A stretch of 9,971 bases of DNA from Bacteroidales bacterium (GTDB lineage: Bacteria; Bacteroidota; Bacteroidia; Bacteroidales; UBA12077). This document shows positions 7,193-9,971 of the stretch, piece by piece. Position 1 is the first letter of the stretch, and each line of letters starts with the position of its first letter. A program made the translations under genes and the position numbers. The stretch is from positions 1-9,971 of the forward strand of contig JAUVUS010000051.1 of the NCBI GenBank assembly GCA_030600865.1, read 5' to 3'. The notes beneath the pieces were generated by a model. The model was not told where the DNA came from, ran no database searches, and saw only the letters and a program-made list of their open reading frames with translations.

Positions 7193-8077
7193 ATGGAAAA
7201 AATTTATAATTTATTATTTATAGTTTTTGTAATTACACTATTTATATATATCTGGAAAAAATTAAATATACGTAATTTTTGGAAAAAACCTATTAAACCT
7301 TTTCCCGCAAGTTGGAGAAAAATACTTTTTGAAAATGTAATCTTCTACAACAATCTTAATCCTGAAGAAAAGCAACAATTTGAATTTAAAGTTCATGAAT
7401 TTTTAATTAATTGCATAATTACAGGAGTAGAAACAGAGGTTAACGAATATGATCGTGTTTTAGTTGCTGCAAGCGCTATAATTCCAATTTTCGCGTTTCC
7501 AAATTGGCAATATTTCAATTTAAAAGAAGTTCTACTATATCCTAATCTTTTCAATGAAGAGTTTAATACAAATGGAGAAAAACGCTCTATTGCAGGAATG
7601 GTTGGAACCGGATATATGGAAGGGAAAATGATACTTTCGAAACAAGCCCTACATCATGGTTTTAGAAACGAATCCGATAAAAAGAATACAGCAATTCATG
7701 AGTTTGTTCATTTAATTGACAAGGCTGATGGAAATATTGATGGTATTCCTGCTTTTCTGCTTGAAAAACAATATACTATTCCATGGATTGATTTAATTCA
7801 GAAGAAAATTGAAGAAATATATGAAGGTCAATCTGATATAAATCCTTATGGAGCAACAAATAAAACAGAATTTTTTGCTGTAATAAGTGAATACTTTTTT
7901 GAAAGACCAAAACTACTTAACCAAAAGCATCCTAAACTTTATACTTTACTTGAAGAGATTTTTAACCAGAAAATGGCAAAAAAGCAAAAAAAATCATCAA
8001 GTCTTGAAATTAACAGAAATGATCCATGTCCATGTGGTAGTGGCAAAAAGTATAAACACTGTTGTGGAAAAATATAA
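7193..8077 (+). CDS. mtfA: MtfA-family zinc peptidase with N-terminal membrane helix and C-terminal SEC-C motif
   Basis: The 294-residue protein is a predicted zinc metallopeptidase. MtfA of E. coli is an aminopeptidase-like enzyme that also binds the glucose repressor Mlc. Residues 4-21 form a hydrophobic helix, likely anchoring the protein with the catalytic part in the cytoplasm. The MtfA core spans about 37-258. Recognisable pieces are RVLVAASAIIPIFAFPNWQ (88-106), the zinc motif H169-E170-x-x-H173 in IHEFVHLIDKADG, and the later ligand E226 in TEFFAVISEYFFE. After a Lys-rich linker (262-269), NDPCPCGSGKKYKHCC (276-291) is a complete SEC-C motif with C279, C281, C290 and C291. E. coli MtfA lacks both the helix and the SEC-C tail. 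The gene stands alone, divergent from the kinase, with the inverted repeat at 7096-7127 upstream and a MITE-like element 10 nt downstream. Whether it acts on an Mlc-like protein here is unknown. Confidence 0.9.
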   Translation: MEKIYNLLFIVFVITLFIYIWKKLNIRNFWKKPIKPFPASWRKILFENVIFYNNLNPEEKQQFEFKVHEFLINCIITGVETEVNEYDRVLVAASAIIPIFAFPNWQYFNLKEVLLYPNLFNEEFNTNGEKRSIAGMVGTGYMEGKMILSKQALHHGFRNESDKKNTAIHEFVHLIDKADGNIDGIPAFLLEKQYTIPWIDLIQKKIEEIYEGQSDINPYGATNKTEFFAVISEYFFERPKLLNQKHPKLYTLLEEIFNQKMAKKQKKSSSLEINRNDPCPCGSGKKYKHCCGKI

Positions 8078-8086
8078 AATAACTAT

Positions 8087-8248
8087 AAAAGAGGATGTCC
8101 AAAAGTTAATAAAATGTCATTACTCACTTCGTTCGTGAGAGAAGTTCCCTTGAAAAAGGGAATCTCTTGGTTAATTTGCATTCTGAAAATTATGAGATCC
8201 CCAATCAAGTTTGGGATGACAATGAGATACTTTTTAGACAACTTTTTT
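8087..8248. mobile_element. MITE-like non-coding element with imperfect terminal inverted repeats
   Basis: The left end (8087-8120) and the reverse complement of the right end (8248-8216) align with shared blocks in the same order and spacing: AAAA, TGTC, AAAAGT, TGTCAT. Inside are three further hairpins: CTCAC/GTGAG (8123-8139), TTCCCTT/AAGGGAA (around a GAAA loop, 8145-8162) and ATCCC..AA/TT..GGGAT (8198-8217). No transposase is encoded, and no clear target-site duplication is visible. The size (about 160 bp) and structure fit a non-autonomous element mobilised by a transposase elsewhere. The parent IS family cannot be named from this copy. Its hairpins may also serve as the mtfA terminator. 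Confidence 0.6.
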
Positions 8249-8394
8249 TACACTATCCAATTTTTGCTTTTAAACAATACGGAAGTAATTAATTCAATTA
8301 AGAAGCCATATATTATTCCCATTACAACTGTACTGATAAACATTGTACTTGTACCAAACTCTTCAATATCAGGTGCCATTAATCCGCTAAAAAC
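8248..8394 (-). pseudogene. Remnant of a membrane-protein gene, cut by the MITE-like element
   Basis: The minus strand is open from just after a TAG (8397-8395) to a TAA at 8250-8248, giving 48 codons: VFSGLMAPDIEEFG, then TSTMFISTVVMGIIYGFLIE, then LITSVLFKSKNWIV. It has the look of a real C-terminal transmembrane segment followed by a positive KSK tail. The plus-strand reading of the same bases is much less protein-like. An ATG at 8379-8377 would give a 43-residue product, but no convincing ribosome site precedes it. The stop codon coincides with the outer edge of the MITE-like element, so the original 3' end was probably lost on insertion. The 5' part is not recognisable upstream. The family is uncertain. 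The topology recalls the last helix of DUF4199-type Bacteroidota membrane proteins, but that is a guess. Confidence 0.4.
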
Positions 8395-8397
8395 CTA

Positions 8398-8562
8398 TGG
8401 TTTAATATTAAATTTTTATTATCCTACTCCTTGATTTTTAAAATATTGTCTTTTATTTTAAACAAAAGAAATTTAAAGAATAATTTTTGATTTGTACAAG
8501 TAGGTTGAATTTGATATACTTTTTTAGTTAAAAATATACATCTCTTAAATTCAATGTATTTT
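8398..8562. other. Very AT-rich intergenic spacer
   Basis: No open frame, RNA gene or clear terminator is visible here. It probably contains decayed upstream sequence of the membrane-protein remnant and the 3' flank of the secreted-protein gene. A short A/T-only stem with a bulge (around 8516-8536) is the only structure seen and is not convincing. Confidence 0.4.
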
Positions 8563-9252
8563 TTATAAATTATTATTACAATAATTTATCATTTTCATCA
8601 AATCATCTTCATTATTGAATTTAATTTTATTGTCTTTTTTATATTTCTTTATTTTCTTTAAACTATTAGGATATATTATATTAAGGAATTTTAAGTTAGG
8701 AATATAAATGGTATCTTGGTATTTAAGTTTATAGTTTGTCCTAATTGCTACAGTCTTTTCATCAAGATCTTCAATATATGTAACACTTTCAGCTCTATCC
8801 TCACGAAATGTGACTCTAGCAACAGTAACAGCTTGAACTGTGGCAGAATTTACTTTTGTTCCATACGCTCCTTCTTTTGCACATAAATCTGTTTTTTCTA
8901 TCTCTCTTCTTTTTAATAAAGTAATGTGGTCAAAAATTAGAACTTCATAAATTTTTTGCTCAAAACAAATAAAACTATGTTTATCAATGATAATTTTTTC
9001 AATTAAATTGTAATCATTTGCTGTAAATGTTTTTAATTGACCTGATTGGTAATAATGAATTTCATCCATAAAAACATTATAATTAAGACCCAATTTAATG
9101 ATTGTACTATCTTTAAGCGTAATATTACCGTTAATAAAGTTTTTAAATAAATATTGCGATTTTATTGAAAAATCTTCATTTATTTTTGAGTTTTGTGCAA
9201 AAATTGAAATTGATAAAATTGAAAAAATAATAAAGGAATTTAACTTTCGCAT
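8563..9252 (-). CDS. Secreted or periplasmic protein of unknown function
   Basis: I do not recognise a named family for this 229-residue protein. Residues 1-20 form a clear signal peptide: basic MRK, a hydrophobic core (about 7-18), and a likely cut after FAQ, before NSK. There is no lipoprotein Cys, so the mature protein is probably soluble in the periplasm or loosely attached to the outer membrane. The mature part begins FINGNITLKDSTIIKLGLNY (39-58), a pattern I associate with small Bacteroidota envelope proteins that carry a G-x-(V/I)-x-L-K-D-(G/S) strand and an NYN turn. The rest is predicted beta-rich, with a very basic segment near 199-211 (KKIKKYKKDNKIK). Three Cys (96, 124, 224) remain in the mature chain. 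It follows the LytTR regulator gene on the same strand after 147 nt that show no clear promoter or terminator, so co-transcription is possible but unproven. Confidence 0.8.
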   Translation of the reverse strand: MRKLNSFIIFSILSISIFAQNSKINEDFSIKSQYLFKNFINGNITLKDSTIIKLGLNYNVFMDEIHYYQSGQLKTFTANDYNLIEKIIIDKHSFICFEQKIYEVLIFDHITLLKRREIEKTDLCAKEGAYGTKVNSATVQAVTVARVTFREDRAESVTYIEDLDEKTVAIRTNYKLKYQDTIYIPNLKFLNIIYPNSLKKIKKYKKDNKIKFNNEDDLMKMINYCNNNL

Positions 9253-9399
9253 AACATAAACTTTAGGTTAATAATAAATCTTTTCTTTATTTGTTTAATA
9301 ATAAGACTAAGAAATAGTAATTTCCCCTATGTTTCTTTGAGGATAATTAGAAACCTATTATCTAATAATTAATTTAAATATCATATCTGTCAAATTTAG

Positions 9400-9971
9400 T
9401 TATTGATTCAACCACTCTTTAAAATCTTTAACACGTTTAGTACTAACAATGGTTTCTTTTTCAAATGGAGGGATTAATTCGAGTTTTATTCTTCGACTAA
9501 ACCATGTGTGCATTTTTTTTATACTATTTAAATGAACAATAACCTGACGATTAATTCTAAAGAATTCATCAGGATTAAGTACAACAGTTAAATGTTCAAG
9601 AGTATGATCAATTAAATATCGTTCTCCTTCTTTTTCAACCAGGAAAGCATATTTACCTTCTGCAAAAAAATATGCAATATTTTCAATTAAAACTGTTTTT
9701 ATAGTATCGCCTTCAACAACCAAAAAGCGTTTCTGATATTTCTTCTCCCGCATATCCCCTATTATTTCTTTTAAAGCAGAATAATCGACAGTATTTTCTT
9801 TTTGATGTAATTCTCTATATTTTTCGTAGCTGGCTGCTAATTCAAATTTATTTATTGGTTTTAATAAATAATCAATACTGTTTACTTTAAATGCCTGAAT
9901 TGCATATTGATCATAAGCAGTTGTAAATATAATTGGAGTTTTTATCTCTACTTCATCGAAAATACGGAAAC
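9400..9971 (-). CDS. LytTR-family response regulator (5' end beyond the window)
   Basis: The reading frame continues from the right edge of the window, so the ATG at 9753 is internal and not the start. The visible part begins within the receiver domain: IFDEVEIKTPIIFTTAYDQY carries the conserved switch Thr, and FKVNSIDYLLKPINKFEL the conserved Lys and Pro. The phosphoacceptor Asp lies upstream, outside the window. A linker of about 45 residues leads to the LytTR DNA-binding domain (RFLVVEGDTIKTVLIENIAY, FFAEGKYAFLV, FFRINRQVIVHLNSI, then IKLELIPPFEKETIVSTKR). In this family LytTR binds direct repeats upstream of targets, and a 7TM- or LytS-type histidine kinase usually lies next to it, here presumably beyond the right edge. 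The protein ends normally with FKEWLNQ. About 190 residues are visible of the usual 240-250. Confidence 0.93.
   Translation of the reverse strand, partial: FRIFDEVEIKTPIIFTTAYDQYAIQAFKVNSIDYLLKPINKFELAASYEKYRELHQKENTVDYSALKEIIGDMREKKYQKRFLVVEGDTIKTVLIENIAYFFAEGKYAFLVEKEGERYLIDHTLEHLTVVLNPDEFFRINRQVIVHLNSIKKMHTWFSRRIKLELIPPFEKETIVSTKRVKDFKEWLNQ

Noticed and set aside
7887..8138. Open frame of 83 codons on the plus strand
   Set aside because: It is an out-of-frame shadow of the mtfA 3' end.
8114..8434. Open frame of 106 codons on the plus strand
   Set aside because: It begins inside the MITE-like element, has no family features, and its second half is the complement of the more protein-like minus-strand remnant.
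8346..8502. Inverted pair TACTTGTAC (8346-8354) and GTACAAGTA (8494-8502)
   Set aside because: Only 9 bp over a 140-nt separation in AT-rich DNA, and each arm is itself nearly self-complementary. No regulatory context supports it.
8565..8589. Perfect 10-bp A/T-only stem at the end of the secreted-protein gene, as a terminator
   Set aside because: There is no GC core and no U-run on the minus-strand transcript; the stem lies partly inside the coding sequence and is likely compositional.
9331..9354. GTTTCT/AGAAAC inverted pair between the LytTR and secreted-protein genes
   Set aside because: Only 6 bp with a 12-nt loop and no T tract, so it fits neither a terminator nor a convincing operator.
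9400..9753. Complete 117-residue LytTR-only protein starting at 9753
   Set aside because: The frame continues without a stop to the right edge and encodes a receiver C-terminus, so the Met is internal.

Overview
The window is AT-rich (roughly 30% GC by eye). It looks like a chromosome segment from a member of the Bacteroidota. The reasons are a promoter matching the Bacteroidota -7 consensus (TAnnTTTG), a near absence of strong Shine-Dalgarno sites, a Cache/multi-PAS kinase of the HisKA_3 type, a LytTR regulator, and a short MITE-like element and heptanucleotide repeats of a kind I associate with environmental Bacteroidia. The assignment is inference; no rRNA or other marker gene is present.

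Layout from left to right. Positions 1-105 hold the 3' end of a plus-strand VOC/glyoxalase-like gene whose frame is broken near position 22. A strong two-way terminator (108-140) separates it from a long minus-strand signalling block. In order of transcription, that block reads: a Cache-HAMP-3xPAS histidine kinase (6900-3955); its NarL-type response regulator 2 nt downstream (3952-3299); an intergenic region with heptamer repeats, a four-tract G-quadruplex motif and a recognisable promoter; then a three-gene operon of a stand-alone NarL-type receiver (3072-2614), CheW (2630-2142) and a methyl-accepting chemotaxis protein (2121-178). Positions 6901-7192 are the divergent control region and contain a perfect 10-bp inverted repeat. 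On the plus strand, 7193-8077 encodes an MtfA-type zinc peptidase with an N-terminal membrane helix and a C-terminal SEC-C zinc motif. Next come a MITE-like element (8087-8248) and a remnant of a membrane-protein gene that ends exactly at its border. A secreted protein of unknown function (9252-8563) and the 3' part of a LytTR response regulator that runs off the right edge (9971-9400) are both on the minus strand.

How the genes may work together: the membrane kinase senses a small molecule through its Cache domain and probably phosphorylates the NarL-type regulator beside it. The second, HTH-less receiver is clearly related to that regulator's receiver domain and is co-transcribed with CheW and an MCP. 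This suggests a branch from a transcriptional two-component system into a chemoreceptor array. No CheA, CheR, CheB or CheY of classical type lies in the window. This branch is the most interesting arrangement here, although each component belongs to a known family.
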